Source: Zygnema cylindricum
Lineage: Eukaryota; Streptophyta; Zygnematophyceae; Zygnematales; Zygnemataceae
Direction of reading: 5' to 3'
Length of the DNA: 61,127 nucleotides
NCBI GenBank assembly: GCA_037447655.1
Contig: JBBHKE010000533.1
Location: 351,618-412,744, forward strand
Below, piece by piece: positions 18,043-28,122 of the stretch. The position numbers were made by a program, and so were the translations under genes. Position 1 is the first letter of the stretch. Each line of letters starts with the position of its first letter. Under the pieces are notes generated by a model, which worked only from the letters and a program-made list of their open reading frames with translations, was not told the origin of the DNA and did no database searches.

Positions 18043-18109
18043 TACTGTACCTTTATGGAAAAAAGCCAAAAAGGATTGCAAATCTATGGAGAATAGTCAA
18101 TCTACTGTA

Positions 18110-18326
18110 CACCGCCAATCGTTATTAGCGTGTAAGTTTTTTTAGCGTATACGAATAATTAGCGTTGTTTACGCTAATTGGGAATTTGGAAATTTTCGAT
18201 GAAATCGTCCATTCTAATTAGAAATTAGGGTTTTTTAAAATAGTGTGGATAATTATATTTGAGAATAAAAATTAATATAGCGGGACGGAATTAGCCGTAC
18301 ACAACGCTAATAACGATTGGGCGGTG
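18110..18326. mobile_element. TA-flanked MITE, short subfamily (217 bp)
   Basis: Left end TA-CACCGCCAATCGTTATTAG; right end AATAACGATTGGGCGGTG-TA. Nearly identical to 18689-18904. Confidence 0.9.
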
Positions 18327-18688
18327 TACTGTACTGTAGTTGTGGTATTCACGGTAGACTTCTATGATAAAAAAAATAAAAAATATGATAGAAAACATGT
18401 ACGGTATTTTGTTTGGACATAAGCAGCTTTCTGACGGCATCTGACATCTCGGCAAGTGATCCATTTCTTCCTACCAAACTTTCCTGCGGGGATACGTGGT
18501 ACTGCTTCGCAATCCACGTGTCGTATAAGCATGTATGTATTGTACGAATTATGGTTTCGGCCATCATTCTCATTTTTTTCGCAATTGGAAAATCTGCACC
18601 CTGAACATAATATCCAGTTTTTTACTTTTTTTCCAGGTGTCGATTTTAACGCATAGATCCGTACAGTACAGTACAGCACTGTACTGTA

Positions 18689-18904
18689 CACCGCCAATCG
18701 CTATTAGCGTAGAAGTTTCTTTAGCGTATACGAATATTTAGCGTGGTTTACGCTAATTGGGAATTTGGAAATTTTCGAAGAAATCGACTACTCTAATTAG
18801 GAATTAGGATTTTTTTTAAATAGTGTGGATAATTATATTTGATAATAAAACAAAAAAAAGCGGGACGGGATTAGCGTACACAACGCTAATAGCGATTGGC
18901 GGTG
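18689..18904. mobile_element. TA-flanked MITE, short subfamily (216 bp)
   Basis: Left end TA-CACCGCCAATCGCTATTAG; right end CTAATAGCGATTGGCGGTG-TA. Very similar over its length to 18110-18326, so these two are probably recent copies. GTACTGTA words border both. Confidence 0.9.
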
Positions 18905-20678
18905 TACTGTAGCAGTTGTCCGCCGCTACGCTCCAAAACGGCTCAAACCGACTGTTCAAACTTCAAGCCGCGGCCAGCGGACTTCGGATTCAATGATACG
19001 GCTCTTTGCATTTATTATGGTTTTTGTCACAGAAGTTATCGCAAGTCAATTGAATTGAATTCGTCCACGTGTGTGATCTGACGCTCGCAGGATTGCCGTA
19101 ACAATATCAAATTGCTAAAACCTGACGCGTAATCGTTTAATAGAACCATAGTTCAAAAGTAGGCGTTTTTTAGTAGGCCTTTGGTCGGCGCCTTTAGCGT
19201 AAGTTGTGTAATGGGCTTTTCATGTGATCTTCTTAGTTCACTACTTTGATCAGAGACCGTCCGATCGTCCGAATCCGACGGTGTAAGAAATAACATTTGG
19301 TCAGAATGTTTTAATTGGTCCAATATTTGGTCTGGATGTTTTAATTGGTCCGAAGTGGTCGGAATACAATATGGGTCTTAAGGTCATATTGTATGTTTTG
19401 CATACAATAGGCATATTGTATGGGCCTACTTTCACCTACTTTTGAACTATGCTGATGTAAAAATGCGTACAGATTTACAATGTCCTGTGTGATTGTACTT
19501 TTATATCAATGTTCGATAACCGTTGGTTAAACTGTCATTCCTCTGTTATGGTCTCAAGACTACATTCAAATCGCGGTGTTCCGCAACAGCAAACTACGTA
19601 GAAATTACATGGAGTACCTGGTCACTAAACTTTACTAGTACTCAATCTAAGGTGGCGCTGTGACGTGTTCGCCGCCTACCATTGAGGAGAGTGCTCTACT
19701 GTACTGCCACGTTGCCACTGAGTTTACGCTGCCCGCTGCGCTGCATTGTATGACACCAAATAAATGGCAGTGAATTTTTAGGTTACACGTGTCTTTCTGC
19801 GCCTTTTGCGTACTTAATTTGTACGTTTATGTTATGTAATTATCTGAACTGCAGTATTACCGAGTTAAGTATGGTCCAATAATATACCGTGATAACCACG
19901 GCACTTGCTTCAAGTAAGGGCGGCTTTCCATCGCGAACAGATTGAAATCTGTTTCGCTGTCGTATCTATAACTTTTATAACGAAAGCGTTCCAAATGACG
20001 CCTTAACTTATTCGATGAACGCTTAGCGTTTTAGGTCCTAAGAGCGAAACAGATTCCAATTTGCTCGCAATGGAACACCACCCTAAACAGGCAGAAGGAT
20101 ATATTTTTGAACTGCCAACTATATGCATATGCAATAATAACGAGTTGTCACGCGTACGTAGAAATATCCGGAGTCTGCAGTTCCGCACATGGGACAGAAA
20201 ACGCAAATACCGCAACATGCATCGTGGAAATTTAATACGACACCAACTAAAACCGCACAGTTTCGTAGGGCGTTTCTTACTATCTTCGCAGTATGCTGAT
20301 TTCGTGCGACCTCCGAAACTCGCACGCTTTGAGAACATAGCTACGAATTCTAGACGTCCTTTTTCCTTCTTGGAAGCTTCTTCATTCCTATCAACCGTCT
20401 CCAGTTAATAAAATACTCCCTTGTTCTACATTTTCAGTTATTCGTAGGTTCAAAGTCGTCTCTTTCATCTTTTTTCTTTCTTCCTGTTCTTCTTTCTCTC
20501 TCTTGGCGTGGCTTACTGTTGTTCTTAATATCTTATTTTATCTTAGCGTAGAGGCTCTCCAGCTTGACTCTTCCTTTCCCTAGGGTTCAGGATTTTGCAA
20601 ATTCTTGCTTGCTTTCAAGTTTGCCAGGGAGTGTAGGGAGAGAGAGAGAGAGAGAAAGCGATTGTGGCAACTCACTGT
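18905..20678. other. Spacer upstream of UBA1
   Basis: No gene supported. It includes the inverted-repeat element at 19147-19451. Overlapping frames on both strands at 20003-20408 have no recognisable domain. A short GA tract (20640-20656) precedes the UBA1 start codon. Confidence 0.5.
19147..19451. mobile_element. Inverted-repeat MITE (305 bp)
   Basis: Ends CATAGTTCAAAAGTAGG and CCTACTTTTGAACTATG are perfect 17-bp inverted repeats. The inside has GGTCGG and CAATAT repeats and no reading frame. Superfamily not determined. Confidence 0.75.
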
Positions 20679-23600
20679 ATGCAATCCAAAAGAAAGGGAG
20701 AGGAGGAGGACCCCTCAGGCTCTCTCCTGAAGAAGCCTCGCACAGAAACTGAAACTGACGGAACAGCAGCCATGGAAGCGACAGGAAAACCTCCAGTAAT
20801 AGAGATAGATGAAGATTTACACAGTCGGCAGTTAGCTGTTTATGGAAGAGATGCGATGAGAAAGCTGTTTGGTGCAAGTGTTCTTGTTTCGGGATTGAAA
20901 GGGTTAGGTGTTGAAATTGGTAAGTTTTTTTTGTTCTAATGTTTCTCTTTCCTTCTCTCTCTCTCTGCTCCCCTCTCTCTTTCTCTCTGCCCCCCCCCCC
21001 TTTCTCTCTCTTCCCCCCCCCTCTCTCTCTCCTTCCCCCCCCTAATCTCTCTCTCCCCTATCCTCTCTCGCTCTCTCTCTCCGTTTCTACTTGTATTTAT
21101 CTCCCTTTCTTTTCCTATCTCTGTAGTTCTGTCCATTTTCTTTTGGAACCTTGTCCTCGTGAAGGCTGTGTGGCTACCTGCTTTGTAACTTGATGCAGTC
21201 TGTAGCCAGTTCAATTTTGATGGTGTACTTCATCAATTTTGTATGGATCACACTTATTTTTGAAGGTGGTGTGCTGAAGGTTATTGTTTTTTTTTTTTTT
21301 AAGCTTTTCCTAAGCTTTCCAATTCATGTTGCAGCTTTGGATGAGGAGTGAAACTCTTCAGTTTATTTTCTTTCCTTTTTCTATCTCATTTTATATCTTG
21401 GCTGATTGATGCATGCGTGCTTGATACCCCTTCTTCTGCTAAATATTATACCACTTTAGTTTTACAGGGTATGAGCCTTGTTATTGGCGCTAATCATAGC
21501 ATTTTTATAGAAAACTGCACGATCTCCCAAAAACTTAGGTTTTGTGTATGATCACGTTGATTACTTTCCATTTCGCCAGTTACAGCGTATGTATAATTGT
21601 CCTACCCCCCTTACCGAGTTACCTGACACCATTCATCCATATTATTTGTGGTTTCCCGTTCTTATTTTGTGGTTTTTCAGCAAAGAATGTCATTCTTGCT
21701 GGAGTTAAATCGGTTGCGCTTCATGATACTGGATCAGTCGAATTGGCTGATTTGTCAGCACAATTTTACTTAACTGAAAGCGATGTAGGAAAGAATCGAG
21801 CTTCAGCATGTATGAGTAAATTGGCGGAGTTAAATAAAGCTGTTGCAGTCACAGTGATTACTGAGGAAATCAGTGAAGAGATGCTAGGCCACTTTCAGGT
21901 GACTTTCTTACTTACTTTACTTTTTATTGTAGCAGTTGAAGGGTCAGTCCTCTGAGGACTGTGTTGATGGGTGCTAGTTACGGGTTTCAATTATTGGCAG
22001 TCATGGGAGGTACACCTTCCTTTTTAAAATTTTGCCTGTATTGTGCTGTTCTTATACAGTCATGGTATCATTCAAGTTGCGTCTTATGGCGTATGTGATA
22101 TTCATGAAGGTTCTGTAGATTTCATTAGGTGGACTCTTGAACAAGAATTCAAAGGATCTAATGGTACTCTTGTGCCATTGTGCCTGTGTAGTTCTACACT
22201 TTTATCCATTTCTACTGAAATTGGAATTTGATCTGTGCAGTTCTTCCATTTTGGTCATACTTTTTATAAGTAGCTTTAGGGGGAGTTCCATTTCAATTTT
22301 GTTTTTTTTTTGTTTTAGTATGGTTTTGTTTTGATGTCAGTTGATTTTGTGTAGTTCTTTTATTTTTGGTTGTCATTTATTTAAAGTAGGTTCAGCGGTA
22401 ATCATCTAATTTTTATATTACGTTTTCAAACTGGTTGACTGATGCGTGTTTCATCTCGTATCATTTTCTGTATTTTGACATGTCTGTTTTCCATTTGTAG
22501 GTGGTTGTCTTTACTGACGTCAGTAATGAAAAGGCAATTCAGTATGACAATTACTGCCGTAGTCACAATCCACCAGTTGCTTTCGTGAAGACCGAAATTC
22601 GTGGCGTATTCGGCTCTGTCTTTTGTGACCTTGGGCCTTCTTTTACAGTATTTGACACAGATGGTGAAGAACCTTTCACTGGAATCGTTGCATCTGTATC
22701 AAGCGATAATCCTGCTCTAGTGACATGTGTAGATGATGAGCGGTTACAGTTTCAGGACGGGGATTCTGTCGTGTTTACAGAAGTCAGGGGTATGACAGAA
22801 TTAAATGATGGCAAACCTAGGAAGGTGAAGAATGTTAAGGCACACTCGTTTCACCTGGAGGAAGATACGTCCAAGTTTGGGCTTTATGAAGCAGGCGGTA
22901 TTGTCACTCAAGTTAAGCCTCCTAAAGTTCTTGAATTTAAGTCCTTCCAAGAGTCACTGAAGTTACCTGGTGAGTTCCTTTTGAGTGACTATGCAAAGTT
23001 CGATCGACCTCCCCTTCTCCATCTCGGGTTCCAAGCACTAGACAAGTTTCGCTCCTTGAATGGTCGTTTTCCTTCACCTGGTTCAGTGGAAGATGGGGAG
23101 AAAATTGTGGAACTTACCAAGGAAATCAATGAGGAGGCTGGAGAAGCTAAGGTTGAGTCCATCGATGAAAAGGTGTTAAAACATTTTGCTTCTGGGGCAG
23201 GCGCTGACCTAAATCCCATGGCAGCCATGTTTGGAGGTATTGTTGGTCAAGAAGTTGTGAAGGCTTGCTCTGGAAAGTTCCATCCCATTTTCCAGGTATG
23301 TGGGCGTTTTCACTATTTACATGTTTGTTTATTCATATCGCCTCTTCTGAAACAAGTTAAATTTTTGTACAATTTTGCTGCTTCAGCATCTTTGGATCCA
23401 CTTTTTTTCTTTTTGAAAAAGGCATTAGTTCAATTTGCAAAATTCTGTTTCATGCATTCGCTGTGAAACATAGTAACGATGCATGTTACTGATGACATCT
23501 GCTATTTGAGTTGATATGTCTCTCATGTATCTCTTTCCTCACATCAGCGTGCTAGATTCCATTTCATTTTTAAATCATCGCATACCTTATGGTCTTGAGA

Positions 23601-24301
23601 TTGTCCAATGTGTATTAGCTGCCTCCTAATTTTCTGATCAGGTTAAGTTCTAGAAAAATATAACTTAAATTTCATCTGCATGTTGCGCTTAGAATCATGT
23701 TGATTTTGTTTTTGATTGAACACAGTTTAAACTGCTTCTTGTATAGTTTTTTAGTTCCGCGCTGACGTGTAGGATAGAAGCCAATTAACTGGGGAGTTTA
23801 TGTCTGTCTGGGAACTTTTTGATTTCTTCCATGATGAAACCTAGGGCTCTATGAATTCCGTGTTATCTTCGTTTGTTATTCTGCCTTAATTGGGTTCAAT
23901 TGATTTGTTTGGCGCTGCAGTTTTTCTATTTTGATTCAGTGGAGTCTCTTCCTTCAGAGCCTCTTCCTCGTGAGGAACTGCAGCCCCTAGGAAGCCGATA
24001 TGATAGTCAAATTGCGGTTTTTGGAAAAACTTTTCAGGAGAAGTTAGCGAAAAGTAATCTCTTTGTAGTTGGGTCTGGTGCTCTGGGTTGTGAATTTTTG
24101 AAGAACCTCGCTTTAATGGGGGTAGCCTGCAGTGAGGAAGGTAAGGTAACGGTGACAGACGACGATACCATCGAGAAGAGTAACTTGAGCCGTCAGTTTT
24201 TGTTCCGTGATTGGGATATTGGAAAGGCAAAGTCATCTGTTGCGGGAGCTGCAGCAAAAGCTATTAATCCCGATTTTAACATTCGAGCTTTGCAAAATCG
24301 G
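20679..24301 (+). CDS. UBA1: UBA1: ubiquitin-activating enzyme E1, N-terminal half only
   Basis: Exons 20679-20919, 21681-21898, 22501-23295 and 23921-24301 join in phase at GT-AG sites and encode 545 codons without a stop. The start is the ATG at 20679. Exon 1 has the basic patches SKRK and LLKKPR, then [20 protein letters not shown]. Exons 2-3 cover the inactive adenylation domain and the first catalytic half-domain ([27 protein letters not shown]), ending [18 protein letters not shown]. Exon 4 opens the active adenylation domain: [18 protein letters not shown] and [20 protein letters not shown]1 uses ATP to adenylate ubiquitin and then load it on a cysteine. The catalytic-cysteine domain and ubiquitin-fold domain (about 500 residues) are absent. 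After 24301 come a GA tract, AT-rich DNA and copia debris, and then unrelated genes. Either the copy is truncated or the rest has been moved. Confidence 0.92.
20938..21100. repeat. CTCTCT/CCCCCC polypyrimidine tract in UBA1 intron 1
   Basis: Directly follows the first donor. Composed of CT dinucleotides and C runs on the sense strand. Confidence 0.85.
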
Positions 24302-24841
24302 GTCAGTCCAGAGGGAGGAAGCGTGAAAGAAGAGGGAGGGAGCGTGAGAGAGAAGAGGGAGGGAGGGAGGGAGGGAGAAATAGAGGGAAATTCATTGAAA
24401 GTCCTTCCTCATCTACAAGAGGTAAAAAAGGGGGAGTACGTTCCATCAAAATTACAATATAGTTTTAAATTTACATTTTTTTACGTTCTATTGTATATGA
24501 TTAATATTGGCTATTCGTTTATAGGTTATTATTTAAAAAAAATTAGTTACAGTACGGATGAATCATTCGAGATGTGACTTCATGTTTTTTCAAAGCCGGT
24601 TTTTTTCATTCCGAAAACGATTTCCAGAAAAAAACATGATTCACCATAGTTGTCAAGTTTTGACGGACTTGACCATATATTTTGTCCGTCGCTACGCTCC
24701 AAATCGTCTATTGTATTCTTCGCTACGCTCCAAAAAGGTTGACAGCGAAGCGGTCGCTTAGTTTGGCGCCTCTGTTTTTATTTTTATGCGAAATGAATGG
24801 TACGTGATCATTCATTTTCTCATCTCATTCATCATCCATTT
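24302..24841. other. Remnant of UBA1 intron 4 and AT-rich sequence before the retroelements
   Basis: A GA/GGGA tract (24312-24390) follows the donor GTCAGT. No further E1 exon is visible. The word GCTACGCTCCAAA occurs twice (24690s, 24720s) and also near 18927, pointing to a shared repeat. Confidence 0.5.
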
Positions 24842-25697
24842 TGAAATTCTGTGGTCTCCATTAACCCACAAAATGAGCAGCCTATGTAAAGCCTTTAGGA
24901 TAATATTTGACCCTTTCACTTTCCTACTAAATAAGTGTCGCCCATGCACACAAATATTCTAACCACCCTCACCATTGTGAGGACAAGACTCCCCTGAGTC
25001 AAACGCAAAAAGAATCACTGGATTTGCTCCTCGAGCAGTAAGTTATGGCTGGCCAAAGAAGGTATATAAATACAGAAGGTCACCTGGAGAAAGGAGCCTC
25101 AAACACGCTAGGTCCCTTAACTCCTACTCACAACTACTTACTACTCTACCCTTGGCCAATCAAAAGGGTGTATAGTACAAGAAGGTACAGTGGCCGACTG
25201 AACTTCTTGTACGACCATTGTACAACATGGCCTTCTGGTTGACACTTGGCAACATGGGAGTAATCGTTCCTCCTCCCATCCTTTCCGGCGTCCAATGATG
25301 TGGCGCCACAAGCACAGCGCGCCGCTATGTTTGAAAGCCGCCAAAGATTAATTCGGGTTTGGCGGGGGGCGACGACGTCCGTCCTATCATGTATTTTACA
25401 CGGTTACATTCGTGTCCGCGAGTGCCGTTTGACTATAGATGCCGTTGCGTAACACGTTAAATAAATAGTGAACTGAATACGTGTATCGTTTCGATAACGC
25501 CATAATGTTTAAGGCAAACGTCTATGTAGTACTTCGGAGACCTAGGTTCAAATGTGGTTAAGGGCAACATTTTGGCAATCTATCAATCTGTCATCCTGTT
25601 TCTTTCTGACTATGGCGGCAGCCATGGTGACTTTCTCTCTCTCTCTTCACTCTAGAGTCTAAAGTAAGAAGTGAATATTAATTACCTCTTTTCAACA
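24842..25697 (-). mobile_element. Copia LTR of element 1 (minus orientation)
   Basis: Begins TGAAATTCTGTGG and ends TTTTCAACA on the plus strand. This is the same layout as the LTRs at 27114 and 38027 but is shorter and more diverged (856 bp). A TATAAATA-like stretch and GTAC-rich words lie inside. It borders the element 1 pol fragment. Confidence 0.75.
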
Positions 25698-27113
25698 CTC
25701 TTTAGTCAACTTTTAATTTAAGTCCACAATTTTTTCTCTGCATAATTTTTACTTAGGAGAAGGTACCGGTTTTGTCATCATGTTTGCAATGATCTCTTAA
25801 TCACTTTTATAAACCAGTTTAATTATTTTATTCTCAACCTTCTCTTTGACAAAGCTTAGTGTTATATCCATTTGTTTAGCTTTGAAATGGTGTTTTGGAT
25901 TAGCTGCGATAGAGATAGCAACTTGATTATCACAAAAGACATTTTGAGTCCTAGATTTCATGAACCCAAGATCTTCGAGTAGATATTTTACCCACATTAA
26001 TTATTTAGTGGCAGCACATGAAGCCATGTATTCAACCTCCATAGTGGACTCAGCAACTACTTTCTGTTGTTTGCTACTCGAACAACATGCACCAGATCTA
26101 ATTTGCAACACATATCCAGTTGTACATCCTCTCAAATGCACATCCCTATAACAGGCATCACTCCAAGTGGTGATGTTAGTGTGCTCCGTTCCCAAATGCA
26201 ACCATAATTCCCTTGTTCCCACCAAATATCTCATCACTATTTTGGCTGCTTCCCAGTCTCTTTTCCTAGTTTCATTTAGACTTCTACAGAGAATGCCTAC
26301 AGCCGCAACTATGTCCGGACGTGTACAATTCATAAAGTAAATTAAACTGCCTACAATTTGCCTATAAGGATTTTTTTCCATAAACCTTTTTTCTTCCTCA
26401 TCCATATTATCATTCAAAATCAATATCCCTCTCTCTTCACTCCCCTCCGATACTTTTTTTAGATCCATGGGAGTGGTACATCCATTTGCTTTCTCCATTT
26501 GAAACATTCATATTACCGATCGTTTTTTTCTGAGTGAGTCTTATTATTCTATTCCCTCTATCCCTCTCCATTTGAATCCCTATAATGTATTTTGCTTCGC
26601 CGAGATCTTTTATGTCAAACTGACTTCTCAGATCCTGTTTGAGTTTGTTAATTTTATCTAAAGACTTACTTAAGACTAACAACTCATCAATATAAATAAC
26701 AATAAATATCACTCTATTTTCATCCTCAAATATATATATATGGAGTGATCTGAACTTATTCTAATATATCCGAAACCTGTCAGAAAATTCGTCCAATTTT
26801 ATGTTCCATTGTCGTGGGGCTTGCTTAAGGCCATAAAGTGATTTTATCAGTTTGCACACCTTGCTTTCTTCTCCACTTTCCACGAATCCTTTCGGTTGCC
26901 TCATGTAGATTTCTTCTTCCAACTCTTCGTGTAAGAAGACGGTCTTAATATCCATCTGGTGTATTTCCATATCCTCTGCTACAGCTTAACTTAAGAGGAT
27001 TTTGAGAGAAGGGAATCAGACTACGCGTGCAAAGGTTTCTTTATAGTCTATTCCTTTTTTCTGAGTAGAACCCTCAGCAACCAACCTAGCCTTATATCTT
27101 TCAATGGTATTAT
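25698..27113 (-). pseudogene. Ty1/copia element 1: broken RT and RNase H fragment
   Basis: Minus-strand pieces give reverse transcriptase (MDIKTVFLHEELEEEIYMRQ, LIKSLYGLKQAPRQW, VIYIDELLVLSKS) and RNase H (GSLIYFMNCTRPDI, EYMASCAATKE, FCDNQVAISIAANPKHHFKA). The catalytic box reads YIDE where YVDD is usual. Several stops and frame changes break it. It is cut off at 27113, inside the RT N-terminal part, by the LTR of element 2. Gag, protease and integrase are missing. Confidence 0.85.
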
Positions 27114-28122
27114 TGCAATTCTGTGTCCTCCATTCAACTACACAATTCAAAAAGCCTCTAGATAGTTTTTAACTAACCCACTTCAAGCCACAACCATTGT
27201 TGTCCAAAAAGGCAAATTGACAGTGTGACTGCACCCTTGTGCAGCTTGGACTCCTCTGAGTCTGTAGCAAAAAGAATCACTAAAAACGGCCAACTAGCGG
27301 ATAAGTTATGAGGTGGCAAAAATGCCAATTTATACAAACTCTCACAAAGAGAGGTGATTGTCTATCCAAAAAAAAACTAAGTCATAACCTCTCTCACAAT
27401 CCCTATCTACTACAATACGAACCAATCAAATAACTGTAAAGTACAGAAAGGTACTACGGCCGATGTCCTTTCTATACGACCTGTGTATGACAAGGCCACT
27501 GAGTGGACGAGTGTCACCATTCCATTCGTCCGTATGTTCCCCAGAATTCCCGCGGCCAAATGTAATCCCTCCACGTGGCGCAAGGTCATGCCACGTCTAT
27601 AAATGCCAAAGTGACCATTCCGCGATCCCGGCAGTGATATATGCCGTCGGATTAAATCTGACATTGAATGTCGGCCGTCAAAACAAATGTCTGAATCATT
27701 TGTTTCGTGCGAAATGACCTCCGCACCGAAACTTTAACTAGATCTATGTTCCTTTGTTCACATCTTAGTTAATCGGTTTCAAGACCATGTATAAGTTTAA
27801 ATACGTATCACACACTATGTACTTTAATGGACTTCTACGCCAGACTGGATAGAGCTAACGCTACACCGTGCTCTACCGGTCGGAGGTTCGAGTCCTGTCG
27901 GACTCAACATTTTGTTGAGAGTGACATAAGTCACTCTTTAGTCTTACCTATTGAACTAAAGCAACCATGGCTCAACCACCCTCTCTATCCTTCAGTGACT
28001 ACAACAAGCATGGTGGCTACAAAGAGAAGGTGGAGGCAGGCTGTCCGCCTTTTTCTTTTTCTTTTTATACTGATATATTTAGACCTAGAATATATTCTCT
28101 ATAAATCTAGTATAATTCAACA
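27114..28122 (-). mobile_element. Copia LTR, outer LTR of element 2 (minus orientation, 1,009 bp)
   Basis: Starts TGCAATTCTGTGTCC and ends AGTATAATTCAACA on the plus strand (TG...CA). It is the inverted counterpart of 38027-39018. It carries a tRNA-like segment on the plus strand at about 27830-27910. The base pairs flanking the paired LTRs do not match, so there is no simple target duplication. Confidence 0.85.
27830..27910 (+). repeat. tRNA-like pol III box segment inside the LTR, antisense to the element
   Basis: GACTGGATAGAGC resembles the D-arm/A box, and GGTTCGAGTCC (27885-27895) is a perfect B box. The same block recurs in the middle LTR (about 33820-33900) and, reversed, in the 3' LTR (about 38235-38310). 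It is not a complete tRNA: no matching acceptor stem is seen. Confidence 0.6.

Noticed and set aside
18349-18697. Overlapping frames between two MITEs (minus and plus)
   Set aside because: No domain recognised, overlapping frames on both strands, and the flanks are transposons. Not supportable as a gene.
20003-20408. 111- and 115-codon frames on opposite strands upstream of UBA1
   Set aside because: They overlap each other, show no recognisable motif, and could be chance.
20664-20678. Alternative UBA1 start five codons upstream (GTG)
   Set aside because: Not an ATG. The in-frame ATG at 20679 is used instead.
27838-27905. A functional tRNA gene in the LTR
   Set aside because: A and B boxes are present, but no acceptor stem or clear anticodon arm closes, so it is reported only as tRNA-like.
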